A stretch of 64,000 bases of DNA from Rotaria sordida (GCA_905250125.1 CAJNOL010000687.1:1-64000); one strand, 5' to 3'; positions 47,664-60,112 are shown, counted from the stretch's first letter. Notes: generated by a model from the letters alone, not told the origin. Made by a program: numbers and translations.

Positions 47664-50138
47664 ATGCACTACTTAAGTTATTTATCGATCTTAATTGTTT
47701 CCAGTATTATAATGCTGAAAACATGTACTGGTGCAAAAATAATCGTTCTTGATAAATTTCCTAGCGATCCAGAACAAGAAAATCGAGTGTTATTAAAGCC
47801 ACTCAATAAACGGCTCGTAAGACGTCAAATTGGTAAGTAAAGTTATCATTAATTGTTTCGTTTTAAGTAATTCGATAAAAAAATCACTGATGCAAAAAAG
47901 AAACAAATAAACAAATTAGTCTATATTAATTAGGAGAATAGAAGATTTCATTTGACAATTCTTTTTCACAATAATTGTTGAATGATATCAAAAAAATATT
48001 TATACAACACTAATCAAATTGATTTCTATTCATTTTTCTTGTTGAATGTGTTTTGAGTTAATTGACCTAATAAAGATTTTTAAAGCTTCGAACACCTCAA
48101 TATTACAAAAAAATTAGTAGTCTACTGAAAACACATCAACGATTTGATGTGTAACTTCTATTTTGCCTAGTAAAAAATCTTAAGTGAATGAAACTGATTG
48201 ATAAGATCTAAAACTCTCCGAAAAATGCTGATATCTCTAAATGGAAAATTTCGAAACAAGTAATGTTATTCTTGCCGAAAAGGTAACTATAAGTTGTCGA
48301 TGATTTTTGACTAAAGAAAGAAACACAAGTAGGTTTCTAGAGAAAGATGTTCTCTACTTAATAGTGTGTGCATGAGAAAATCATACTGCATAGTGTTCAT
48401 ATGTTGATAGAGGTGATGTCACCTATGGACATGTCAATAGCACACGGCAGAACTTAATACTGTGTATATTATAGGATACAGAAAGACTTTCTCTACCAAT
48501 CTACTTATATTCTCTTCTCTAGTCAAAACTTTATAGTCATTGTTCACTAGTCTAATATCAGAAATCAATGGCATTATATTAGATAAATTACATATTATCT
48601 CATATACTTAATATTAATTAAATGATTTACATATTTTTTTCAAAGTTTGTCCAAAGCCATATCATGTTTGGATTTCGGCTAATCAATGTGTTTGGAGTTG
48701 TGGTGAAGGTACTCAACCTGATACTACAACTAATGAATGTGTCTGTGAAAATGGATATTATGAGATAGGTACTGATGAATTTGGAAGAAGAATCTGTGCT
48801 AGTAAGTATTAGTATATAATAATGCATTATATAAATAATGAATTCTATGTTAGAGAGATAACTAATAGATTTTTGCAATAGATAAATAATTAATAGACAG
48901 ATTGGATTGTCATTTTTACATTTTTACTAAATCTTTGATTGTAATATTAACATCAATGTATTAGTTTATCTTGCAGACTTGTTCTTAAAATGAATTTTGT
49001 AGTTCGATATAATGCGTAGACCGAAGATTTTCAGAAAAAATATTTGTTTATTTTTGGCTTCCTTGAAAGTGTTTTTAAGAAGTCAAAAGTTATGGTTTAT
49101 AGCCAACACATTGTGCACTTTCTAAATATGGACTTAGAAATTTCATATGAGTTTTTTTATTGAGAGAAATAAAGTAATCTTTCAAAGATCCAAAGATTGA
49201 GTTTGGATAGAGAATATAAGTCGAAGTTTCTCATGCAAATGATTGCTCATTGTTGATCTGATTGAAAGTATCTTAGAGAAGTCACAAGCTATGTATGATG
49301 ATCAAAATTTTGTCCTCTCTTTGAATATGAGATTAGGAATATTGTGTCTATTTTTGTTCGCCAATAGTGAAGGAATAGTATTTTGAAGGCTTAAAATATT
49401 CGATTGAATGATGAACCAATAGGTTTTTTCCTAATCCAATATATTGAACTAAGCTGTAGTGGTACTTTGCCAACAGCTCCTTTCTATACAAAATGCATTT
49501 TAGTCAAAAAGTCGATTTTTTCAAAAATGAAGATTTAAGAGAAAAACAAAAAAAACTTCAATAGCAATTTTTGTAAGGTAGCATGTGCTCTACAAGCTGA
49601 TATATTAATAAAGATGTCAACATTTACTTTTGAATTGCAATAATCAAAGTACAAACATGTAATGAAGAAAATTTCTGTTGAAATTATTTTTTTGGGTCTC
49701 TAAAAAGATCATCTTATTGATCTCAAGAAAATTTCCTAAGCCTACATTGAGAAAGAGCACAAATTTCTAGTTATAATCCATAGCTTTTGATTTCTTGAAA
49801 ACACTTTCAGGCTAATGAAAAATAAACAAACAAACATTCACTTGCAAAACTTTCGGTTCATCCATTATTTATACAAAAAGAAAGCTAAGAAGCTTCTCAT
49901 ATATGTTGACTTCATATTTTAACACTTTTCTATCTTATTCTTATTGCTAATTCTTCTTTTTCTTTTTTTTAAAGAGTGTCCGGAACCATATCATGTTGTG
50001 ACTTCGGATAAACGATGTGTTTGGAGTTGTGGTGAAGGTACTGAACCTGATAACACAACTAATGAATGTGTCTGTCAAAAGGGATATTATGAAACGGGTA
50101 CTGATGGCTTTGGAAGAAGAATTTGTTCACCATTATAA
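47664..50138 (+). CDS. Secreted protein with two duplicated Cys-rich exons
   Basis: Exons 47664-47832, 48646-48801 and 49975-50138 give 162 residues. Exon 1 encodes a signal peptide (MHYLSYLSILIVSSIIML, cleavage near TCTGA) and a basic linker with KRLVRR, a possible furin-type site. Exons 2 and 3 each encode one ~52-residue module with six Cys: C-P-x-P-Y-H-V, CVWSCGEGT, TTNECVC, GYYE-x-GTD-x-FGRRIC. Both are flanked by phase-1 introns, so exon 2 is a symmetrical exon that can be duplicated without a frame change, and the two differ at only about 14 positions. The spacing (C-x13-C-x3-C-x13-C-x-C-x17-C) looks like an EGF-like or trypsin-inhibitor-like disulphide fold, but I cannot name the family. 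Intron 2 is 1.17 kb and filled by a repeat element. An acceptor-like TTATTAG just before the ATG suggests a 5' UTR exon upstream. Confidence 0.78.
49010..49860. repeat. Three-copy repeat/palindrome inside intron 2
   Basis: The word CTTGAAAGTGTTTTTAAGAA with GTCAAAAGTTATGG at about 49070 recurs as TTGAAAGTATCTTAGAGAAG with TCACAAGCTATG near 49262 (direct) and, inverted, as CCTGAAAGTGTTTTCAAGAA with ATCAAAAGCTATGG at about 49785-49812. Outer arms ACCGAAGATTTTCAG and ACCGAAAGTTTTGCA are at about 49020 and 49852. The element therefore has one direct and one inverted internal duplication. Confidence 0.7.
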
Positions 50139-50223
50139 TGGTCAATTAGGAAATTTATAAATATTTTTAAGAACTGACAAAAAAATGTTTTTCTCTTTAA
50201 AAGGTCTATGCCAAATATGCATA

Positions 50224-50309
50224 GGATGTTCAAAAAGTTCTGAGGATAGTAATCTAATATTTTACATGCAAAATATTATATTACTATTCTCAAAACTTTT
50301 TGAACACCC
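50224..50309. mobile_element. 86-bp mariner-type MITE with TA duplication
   Basis: An almost perfect palindrome, starting GGATGTTCAAAAAGTTCTGA and ending with its complement TTTTTGAACACCC, with TA on both sides (50222-50223 and 50310-50311). TA target duplication and a TIR of this style are typical of Tc1/mariner derivatives. It lies about 85 bp downstream of the Cys-rich gene. Confidence 0.82.
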
Positions 50310-50699
50310 TATGTAAATTATTGCTTCAACTGTTCTTTTTTTTTCAACGTATTCATCATTTAATACTTATATAACTCATATATTATACATGACTTCATTT
50401 TAACTTGACAATTTGTACTTTTTTTTTAAATATATACGTGCATTGAAATCTTTCTTTTCTGCGGAGTTGGAAAGAAACAACCATCGCGTAACGAAATTCT
50501 ACGCTTTTATTGTTATTATCGTATGTTCACTATTGGAAAGTTATCTGGGAAAAGAGATAAACATTCGATTCTTTTTCTCTTCAGTCGAAAAGATTTACGA
50601 TATCATCGATGCAAATTAGTCAACATTTTAGTGAAATAGCTTAGCTAAAATTGATCAATTGTTTGATTCTTTCTCTTGCTCTTCATTATAATTATTTGG

Positions 50700-51720
50700 T
50701 TTTTGACAAAATGAACTATGACACCTAAAAGAAAATAGAGTATTCAAAAGGCTTTTGAACTTTGATAGTTAATCGCTATTTCAATAGAGATTCATTAGGT
50801 GAAATTGCAAAATACATAAATATTCTACGTACAATGGTTCAGTACATTGTCAAGATATACAAAATCTACAAATGCATAAAAAGAGTTTCTTGGTGGTGGA
50901 AGGAAGAGAGTTATGATAGAAAGAGTAGACGATTTTATACGAACAAACATTGATTTCTTAACGATGAAAATTATCTATATCACTAAAAGCTGAAATGAAA
51001 TATCAATTAGGAATAACAATACCTACGACAACGATAAAATGTTGAATGAATGAAATTGGTTATTCGAGATTATTATTAATAAAGTAAAACATTTAAACTA
51101 TGTAATAAAATATGTTGAAAAGAATTCTTGCTTTTGAAAGCAAAAATCATGTGATCTTATGATGCCAAATTTAATTTATTTGATCCCAGTTCCAAAGTAA
51201 TATTTTAGATAAAAGTTAACGAAGAATACAATCTAGATTGTATATTACCAATAGCTAAATATCATGGAAATAATGTGAAAGTATGAAGTTGTTTCAGTCG
51301 AAAAGGAAGAGATAATCTAGTTGTTATCAATGAGACTTTAATAGGTGAAAAATACTAAACGATTTTGGAGGAAAATCTATTTCAATCAACTCGAAAATAG
51401 CGATTAGGATCAAATTTTATATTTCAACATGATAATGATCCTAAAGATCGAACATGAATTGTATCAGATTGGTTGGATGTGAAATGTCTCATCTAGCCAT
51501 CAGCAAGCTCTCACGTCAATCCTAATTAACATCTATGAACCGAATCTGATTGACGAATTCGAAAATGTAGACGATCGAAAAATAAATATAAACGAAAATA
51601 AATATTGTTACAAGAATGGAATGAAATTGAAAACGATGTAATTGAAGCATTAGTTGAGAATCGTTTACAAGAAAGCATAAGCAAAGAGAGCTTTCCAGTT
51701 TGATACTAATAGAATTATAG
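50700..51720 (+). pseudogene. Decayed Tc1-like transposase
   Basis: Broken frames in Tc1 order. An HTH start gives SLGEIAKYINILRTMVQYIV (50790-50850). The catalytic region reads FQHDNDPKDR near 51424, with the second catalytic Asp, followed by IVSDWLDVKCL. A degraded SSHVNPN near 51510 stands for the DLNPIENLW motif, and EWNEIENDVIEALVESRLQE is near 51620-51675. Stops and shifts in every part make it non-functional. Terminal repeats are not identified. Confidence 0.75.
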
Positions 51721-51952
51721 AAGAAGAAAAAAATAAAAATGCGTCATGTTTCTTTCCGCTTTTGATATTAGAAAAAAAGACATAATACTATTATTGGTTA
51801 TATTTTTAACTATGCTCAATAGGAAGATTGAAATATGATTGAGAAGGTTGAACATGAAATTAATTCAATTTCGTTCTTTTCATAAAGTTGATGGGTTTTT
51901 CTTGTATGAAAGAGGTGAAGTGTACGAATAATTTTTAGCATCTTTGAACATA

Positions 51953-52534
51953 CAGAGTGTTTCATAAGTCACTTGCAGAATGAAAACCAAAGAATAGTGA
52001 TTGTATTTTGAACTATTCGATGAATTACCTAATAATTCAGTTTTATCTCATGAAAGTGAAGCTAAATTTGCAGATGTATGACTCACTGAAAGTGTATGGA
52101 GAATATTTAAAACAAAAGTACAAGGAGAACAATTTTCAAACTTTAAACAACTGAGAACTAGATTGAACAAAGAATGAAAGAAAGTAGCTTGTAATGATTG
52201 ACAAAATTCCCAAGAGACTTTGTGAATTAATAAAAAGTAGTGGACAATAAATAGATGATAGTTAAATGAGATTTTTGTATGATCGGATTAATATAAGAGT
52301 TTTTTTTCGTTTGTTTTTGACAAAATATCTTGTTGATTAATCTCGAAAAATTAATTTTCACATTCTCATGTTTATATTGTTTATTATTAGAAGGCAAGAT
52401 ATTATCCAACAATATGCCATTTGAAAGATTTGATACGAATATTTAAGGTTCAATTTAAAAGGTTGATTTGAAGATTGTTTTCTGTCTGTATATAAACTGA
52501 TTTTATCGCATGTTAAGACTTATGAAACACTTTG
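51953..52534. mobile_element. Internally deleted Tc1-type element, TA flanked
   Basis: TIRs: CAGAGTGTTTCATAAGTC at the left, CAAAGTGTTTCATAAGTC from the right on the other strand, each next to TA (51951-51952; 52535-52536). Inside, near 52085-52235, a plus-strand frame reads ESVWRIFKTKVQGEQFSNFK then QLRTRLNKE followed by stops, matching the part after the last catalytic residue of Tc1 transposases. So it is a deletion derivative of 582 bp and not autonomous. The 61-codon minus frame at 52227-52412 is a shadow. Confidence 0.75.
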
Positions 52535-55500
52535 TATCGTATGAATTGCAATATTTGTCGATAGCAAATCCATCATGCCATATCATTCGGCCACTTCAAT
52601 TACAGAAAGAATTATCTGGAGATCCTACAAATTTATTGTAAAAAAAAAAAGATCAGTTATACTGTTAGATTAGTCCTCAAATAGGAGGTCAATGGGTGAC
52701 GTGCACGGCATAAATTGTGACTTTTTTTAAACAAAATAGTGCGTATTATATATAGCATGACATTTAATATGTATATCATGATTATCTCCTGAACGGTAAG
52801 CTCTTTTGCGTTTAGTTTTCTACTATAATTAGATTATGGTAAAAGAAAAAAATGAGCAGTAATTTGCAGTCAAACGTTCTAAGTTTCATCGAAATATTCA
52901 TACGATACATAGCAGAAAATAAGTATGTGAATAAACACTCGATTTTTTTTCTCCATAAAGATCAACGTGTAAATCTATCAACTTTGACCAAATTTATTCT
53001 GTACTAGACTCCCTTATTTAACGCAAAAATAAGGATTTTTATGTCTTTTCTGGAATGATCAAAATGGCGTAGGTTATACTAACACATGATTTCTTCAAAG
53101 TGTTCATAACAGTGACCGATTATTAAATGCTAGTTCACAGAATATTTTGAGCATAAACGAATTCCATATGCGAAAGGTTCACATTATTGTTGTTACAGAC
53201 ATCTGTGAAAGTTTTCGAAAAGTCTCATTTGCTAAGTAGAAAGCTAGACAGACATGCAGAACAGAATGCCACTTTACGACATTTGAAAACTTTCAAATCC
53301 TATAGTTCTCTAACAGAATCAGACGGATGACTAATTTTTTTCTATGAATATGAAAAGCCATAAGGACATTGTGTAAAAACAAGTTGATCCAGATTAACCT
53401 AGAAAAATCAGAATTATATAAAAAAAAAAGCAAAAAATCGTTGAAACACAACGGTACAATGAGTATGGAATTTTATTCAAATATTTGTTTCGATTAAAAT
53501 AAATTAAAATCTTTTTTTTTTATTTTCTCAAGTATTGATAGATTTTTATTTATGATCAATAATATAAAACAATATTCATTATGTATGAATTGTTTTTTTC
53601 AGAATCGATTTATTCAATAAAAAGAAATTCGTATTGTCCTAAGAAAGTATATAAAAATAAATAGCTTTTGTTTATAAATCATATTTTTGCATTTAATTTA
53701 CTTTAAGTTGTTCAAATTTAACAATAGTTTCTCGATTAGTTTGACGAATACCGTCGTGTATGAATACAATTCTATCACATCTTTTTGTTGGTAAATTATC
53801 TGCTTCAATGCACTCTTTTTGTATTAATAATTTATTTTTGTTGCAAAAAATAAAAAGGAAGAAAATTGCGTTTTTGTCGTCGTTATTGTCGTTTTGATTG
53901 AAAGCAAAAAAATATAATATAATAGAAAAGGAAAAAAATATATGTCTATCATTCTTCATATATTATGATATAAACGAAAAACTTATTCGATCTGATCAAA
54001 TAAATGTTGATTTTAGACCAATGGACAAACAATAATCATGTTAATCACTAGAGAAAAGAAAAAGGTAAAAACCTAATTACAACGATACACATCAGTGCTT
54101 TCACATGTATCTGATACGTAGAAGCGCAAGGTTTGTTTTTTGTATTAATTAGATATTTATCAAAAAAAAAAAAGAATTTATCTCGTTTTCATCCATGCAT
54201 ATTTACATAAGAATCTTGTAATAACATGAAAATGATAAGGGCTTTTAGGTTCAAAAACAAGTTTAATCAAGTCTGGTTGACACTAAGGTCAAAGTATGGA
54301 TCATTGCATCGAATATTTTGTTATTTTGTGTAATAAAAATTTATTTTTTATTTTGTAATTACAAATCAGCACGCAACGAATATGAAAGGCGTATATCGAA
54401 TATGTCATATTTATTCATTGCTAAAGAAACAAAAAAAAAAGGAGTATAAAAAGTGTCACATTAGTAAACATATTTTGATTTTGATGTGATAGTTTTTCTT
54501 CTTCATTACAGTCAGTTATCGTATTGCAGGAGTATATTTTACGTTCTTTCAAATAAACATATTCTTCATAATGTATATTGTTCTTTTAGAAAAACAGAGA
54601 TGAAGTTAATTTTCAACTAATTTTCAGTTTATTGATCGAATATTTTCATTTATATCACAAATCAAATTGAAGAAAACAAGTTTTTTATTTATTTATTTGA
54701 ATGTCAATTTAAAACAAAAATAGATTAATAAGATTATTTAACATCATAAACAACGTAGGATAAGTATTAAAAGTCAATAGTTTTTCTTATTTTAATACAA
54801 ATTAGACATATTATTCTTAATTTTTATATCATAGTTTTATATATTCATACTAATAAAATTAATGTTTATTAGATTAAGTATATTTTCAAATCAAAATCTT
54901 CATTTTAAATACCATAATAAAACGAAGATAAAACATTGCATATATTTATCATTTATTTTAAAAGATAACTATGCATAATTTAACATGATTTTCTACTTAG
55001 AATATAATGATTATATGCAATTATATTTCTTTTTTTATCCTTTTTTTCTATTTTTCTGAGTATGTCAAGGTTTTATATTATTGAAATGTTAAGACATCAT
55101 GTGACTAACATTTCATATAGAAACAAAAAATAATATCAAATCTAACACACATATATATATATACATAATATTTCTATAAACGAGTTCATGTTCTAAGATA
55201 AAAACTTAAAGCAAGAATTTTGTTTATTAATATTTATAGATGATCTTATATAAAGAATTCTCCTATATTATATTTATACCGACATTGATTGCTTGACATT
55301 AAAATTGTATATAATAATATTGCGTCATTTTCTTTAACAAAAACGTAAGATATATACTGTTTGCATATATTAATACAAATAACACATCAGATAAATCCGA
55401 ATCAATGAAGCGAATCCTAAGAAGGGATAGAGAAGCAGAAATAGAGCTGTTGTTTTATGCTCTTTTTTTTTTCTTTATTATATACCTTGATTAAAAATAC

Positions 55501-56173
55501 CTGTACGGATAATTATAGTTGATAAGATGCACTTTAAAAGAAAAAATACGAGTGACTCTTTATACTTATTTATTTTATATTACTAATCTCTATATAAAAT
55601 CAATCCTTCTAATAAGGTTTTTGATTATAGTTTCGATTTGTCAATGCATGATTGCTTATTTTCCTTTTACTATGTATTTTATCTTCGGCTTTTTTTCCCT
55701 GACTCTTACTATTGAAATATACAAGGAGCTTCATTATTATCGCTATTCTTACTTAACTTCTTTGATTATTGAACAAACACAAATACGACATAAGTAATTA
55801 TTTCAACACGATTGCGTTTATCTACAATTAGTAATCAACGAACGACAATAATGTTTGAGAAAAGACTTGAACTATTTATCTAGTCTTTTCTTTTTCTATT
55901 TTATATTCTTTTGCTTTCTCTAGATTTTTCTCTTTTCTTCTTCGTTTTTTTTGCGACTCTTTTATCTTTCATTTGAAATATGAGAATATTAAAGAAAACA
56001 TAGTTCATTATTATTATTATTATTATTATTTGGAGAATAATCTATTATCTATTTCTATACTTTGAATTGCCGTATATTTTATTAAACAATTCATATAGAC
56101 TTTTTGTACATTGTCTATTTGTGTGTTTTGTAGATTATATTTTCTTAATCTAGCCTTTTTTAAAAAAACAATC
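52535..56173. other. 3.6-kb interval without a confirmed gene
   Basis: Mostly A/T-rich. A possible terminal exon on the minus strand is listed at 53693-53810. A hydrophobic 92-codon frame at 55519-55797 (plus) looks like AT-rich noncoding sequence. ATT repeats occur at about 56009-56030. The last part should carry the calcium sensor promoter. Confidence 0.4.
53693..53810 (-). CDS. Possible orphan terminal exon
   Basis: After an acceptor-like CAAAAAG the minus strand encodes ECIEADNLPTKRCDRIVFIH then DGIRQTNRETIVKFEQ and ends LKVN with a stop. Codon use is gene-like and unlike the A/T run before it. I cannot find other exons upstream (53.9-55.5 kb) and do not recognise the family. Could be a relic of a larger gene. 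Confidence 0.25.
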
Positions 56174-57506
56174 ATGGGTAATAATACTGGTGGACAAGGA
56201 CTGAAAGTGGGCAAGACACTTACAGAATCTGATGTTGTTGAATTATCAGCTTTGTCTGGTTTTACACCAGAAAAAGTACGTGAATGGCATACAGGTTTCA
56301 TGGTACGTATAAATTTACTGATGTTTTATATTGACAAATAATATTATGTTGATAGAAGCATAAGTATGTGTGTAGTTACAAATAGACATATTTTTCTTCC
56401 ATCTAAGAATATTCAAACTAGTCTCATTAGATATCGATTGTGTCATAGGAAAACAAAAAAAAAAGAGATTAAATGAGTTTATGTTTCTTAATATAAATGA
56501 TCCCTTGTCGAATAGTATGTTTTCATATTGTTCTGTAATGTATATAAAAGAGAATAATTGAATGCGTATTCTATCACGCATAATGATTCCTATTTCCGAG
56601 ATCGTTTTTCTTTTTACTTTTAAGAGAAATTCTAAAGCAAATTACATGAAAACAAACCAAGAAAACTTGTCAGATATAATTAATAAAAGTAAACTTGCAT
56701 CCTTTAAGGAACTTGTTAGCAACAATCATTTAATAAAGTAATTTATTTTATTTTATTATTTTTCTATTGTAGAAAGATTGTCCAACTGGAAAATTAAATA
56801 AGAAAAAATTTATCGAAGTTTATAAACAATTTTATCCAACTGGAAAAGCTGAAAAATTTTGTGAATATATTTTTCGTGCATTCGATAATGATAGTTCAGG
56901 CAGCATAGGTATGTAACAAATTTTTCTAATATATCTATTTCATGAGAATAAAAAACTCTAACTAAAATTTCACAATTAATAAAACGAAAAAAACAAACAT
57001 AAATTCGTGGATAAATAAATATGATTATTATTATTTATTTAGATTTTTGTGAATTTTTAATTGCTATTTCGATAACTGCTCAACAAGAACCAAAGAAAAA
57101 ATTAGAATGGGCATTTTCAATGTATGGTATGTAGTTCGTTTTTTTTTGAATTCTTATTTTTTATTTAAAGTAAAAACAAAGAACAATATATTTTTTTCTT
57201 ATTAATTAGATATTGATCGTAATGGTTTTATTGAAAAGAAAGAAATGAAAAAAATTATGGATGTAAGAATAACATTTCTTTCTATTCTTTGTTTTTTAAG
57301 CCCTTTTTTTTTTGTTATTTTCAAAGGCTATTTTTGATCTTCTTGGAGAAGAACGAAAAGGTTCAAATACACCACAGCTAAAAGTTGATCAAATATTTAC
57401 AAGAATGGATGCAAATGGTGATGGAAAGTTATCAAAAGAAGAATTTATTAGTGGTTGTTTACAAGATGATTATTTAAGAAGATTACTTGCACCATCAGCT
57501 TCATAA
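56174..57506 (+). CDS. Neuronal calcium sensor (hippocalcin/neurocalcin type), 5 exons
   Basis: Exons 56174-56302, 56773-56908, 57043-57126, 57210-57262 and 57327-57506 join in frame to 193 residues, the size of hippocalcin and neurocalcin. It begins MGNNTGG, a good N-myristoylation start after Met removal. EF1 is degenerate, with the family CPxG motif ([13 protein letters not shown]). EF2 ([12 protein letters not shown]), EF3 ([12 protein letters not shown]) and EF4 ([12 protein letters not shown]) have full Ca2+ ligands. LEWAFSMY before EF3 is typical. These proteins are calcium-myristoyl switches at membranes regulating channels, cyclases or receptor kinases. Which of the NCS subfamilies it belongs to is not clear: the C-terminus ([12 protein letters not shown]) is unlike NCS-1/frequenin. 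A paralogue lies convergent 1.4 kb further on. Confidence 0.92.
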
Positions 57507-58955
57507 ATTAACTTAAATATATCCACCTAAATTATTCCTTATGATACTCAATTTAATTTTTTTTTGTGTTTTTTTTGTTCTCATACACGTGCTTACATAA
57601 AAACTAAAGCCAATACGAATTTATTTGAGAAGAATTCTTTTTTTTTCTTAACAAGGCCATTGACATACGATGTTCTATGAATTAAATTTTATCTGAATAG
57701 TGTATCAATTGTGAAAGAAGCAAAAAAACAAGAAATCTGTATTCCGTAATACGACGGGATAACAAAACAATGAATAAGAATAGAGAAAATAAAAGTCATA
57801 ATCTGATTTAAATTTTCATTTCATATATCCTTTTGTTTTATTTAGACAATGACAAAAAAAAGAAATCCCTTGATTTAACAATATTAATTGGAAGATTCTG
57901 AGAAATATAATTATGATTTTTTTTAATGTTTATCTTCACATGAAAATAAAACATCTTCTTTCATGATTGTTTCGATACCGGAAGAAAGTTTCTTTTTCTT
58001 GATAAATTCTAACTAATCGACGGATGTTAATTTAACGAACACGTAAATATTTAGATAAGCTAAACATGTGTCATACGTTATTAAAGTAATAATGCATACA
58101 TCAGTAAGTTGCTGAGTACGATATAATCTGAAATATATGAAATGTTATATTTATTCACGACGTTAATATGTATTTGTCAAATTCTTCACAAAAAAAAACG
58201 AAGAAAAACGGTTTCATATATTAATTAAAGGTTTGCAAACGATAATTATCATGTGCGCATTTATATGATATATTTAATCAAGCGCATATTCGACATCCAT
58301 TGTAAGAAAATTTTAATTCTTCACAGCAACTAATATATATAAATACATTTGAGATCAGAGATATCTTATCAAGAAAAGTATATCAATGAAAATGTTTGAT
58401 TGACATTTTAAATCAATATATTCAAAAACAAAAAATGTTAAGCATTCGAATGATGAACTTATCAGATTTCAAAAGCTGTATAAAAAAAATTAATAAACGT
58501 CTTTATCTGTATTTCACTTCAAAACAACAAAAAACAAACAGAAATTTTTAATAAAATCATGTGTTTCATTTTTTTTTTTTTTATAAACATAAGTTTGAAT
58601 TTCATCAAGAATGATCATCAATCAACATTCATACAAACATTTTCACATTATAAAACAAAAAAAAACGAAATGAAAGCGAATCTTGTTATGTCAATATGAG
58701 AAAAAAAGAAGCATGATCTGTAATCAATACGTAGTTAAAACAAACGGAAATAATCATATGAGAATACATAATATTATATGTAAATAAAAAAAAATTTTAC
58801 GGTGAGGAACAAGAGATCAAGTGTCTTTCTTGACTAGTGTAGTATATAAAAAAAAGAAAGATATTCTTTTTATAATCATATATGGTTGAATAATGAAAAT
58901 TACGTAATTTATATCGTCTCTACAGAACATTTATTTGAAGAGAATTAGTTCTGTA
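57507..58955. other. Interval between convergent calcium sensor genes
   Basis: A/T-rich, with several AATAAA-like sites; expected to hold the 3' UTRs of both flanking genes. No gene, repeat or RNA recognised. Confidence 0.5.
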
Positions 58956-60112
58956 TCAATTATTCAATGATTTTGTTGTTGGCATTAAAAGTTTACGTAT
59001 ATGTCGATCAATTTGACAAGCTTTTGCAAATTGATCTTTTCCCAAATATCCTAATGAATCACATTCAACTTTAGAAAATAATTCATGAACTTTTGTATCA
59101 ATTCTTGATGGATCGCTAATGTCAACACCCATTAATTCATAAATTGACTAAAAAACAAAAAGAAAACTTTTTCATATGCATACAATAATTATTTGCATTT
59201 AGGATAAGTGGTACTCTTTTTTTTTTACTTCAATGACAGTCCTCACCTTCACACCTTGATGTCTATGTGTGAAGTACACCGATTAGTGTAATGACTGTGT
59301 TTGAAGTATAAAAAAAAAAGGACGTAATAAACATTTTAAAAAAAAAAAAGCATACTTCAAGAACAGATCTCATTTCATTTTGATCAATGAGGCCATTATG
59401 ATCAATGTCATACATAGAGAAAAAAAGTTCAATTTTTCGTACTGGATCTTTGGATGCTGTTAAACTAACAGCAAAAAGAAATTCCATAAATTCTAAGAAA
59501 ACAAATATATTTTATTTTTATTTGTTTGATGATCTAATAAAATATACCCATATGTCCTGAACCATCTTTATCAAATAATCGAAAGGCATGTTCACAAAAT
59601 TTTGTAACATGACCTTTTTTATAAAATTGTTGATAAATATCAATAAATTTTTTTTTTGAAAGTTTACCATCAGGACAATCACGCTATGAAAAAAAAACAA
59701 GTAAATATTTTTTTCTTTATAATTATTTATGTATACATACAAGAAAATCTTCATACCATGCGAGTATATTTTCTCGAGTAAATCCTGTCTTCTTTATTAA
59801 ATAGGTAATATCATCAGAACTAAGTCCATTTAGTGGTGTCTTACGTCGTCGACGATGAGATCTTTTTTTATGTAAGTTAATTCCATGATCTTGATCACTA
59901 ATTCCTTCCGATGTACTGTCAACACTTTCATCTAAATTTGAAGGAATGGTTGGTTGATCAACGACGATTTGAATATCTTTCTGGATTTCTTTTGTATTAT
60001 TATCATTAATTTCGAATATTTCTATAATATTTTTTTCTTGATAATGAGGTGCCTTCCATTGTCGAAAATATTGAACACCAATAAGACAGAGTGATGGTAA
60101 AAGTGTAAACAT
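58956..60112 (-). CDS. Calcium-sensor paralogue with N-terminal hydrophobic extension, 4 exons
   Basis: Exons 59741-60112, 59548-59683, 59356-59492 and 58956-59147 join in frame to 278 residues, about 85 more than usual for the family. The N-terminus is MFTLLPSLCLIGVQYF, a short hydrophobic stretch rather than MGxxxS, so no myristoylation. A ~90-residue acidic and then basic segment follows (HKKRSHRRRRK near 82-92). The NCS core then begins: GFTRENILAWYEDFL, RDCPDGKLSKKKF (degenerate EF1), EF2 DKDGSGHMEFME, EF3 DIDHNGLIDQNE. EF4 has lost its ligands (ECDSLGYLGKDQ). Exon 2 is 136 nt and in the same place as exon 2 of the 56-kb gene; exon 3 (137 nt) equals exons 3+4 of that gene (84+53), so the two share ancestry with one intron lost or gained. 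The 5' end is the first ATG; a start further downstream is possible. Confidence 0.82.

Noticed and set aside
55519-55797. 92-codon hydrophobic frame, plus strand
   Set aside because: Phe/Ile/Leu/Tyr-rich translation expected by chance from T-rich DNA; no second support.
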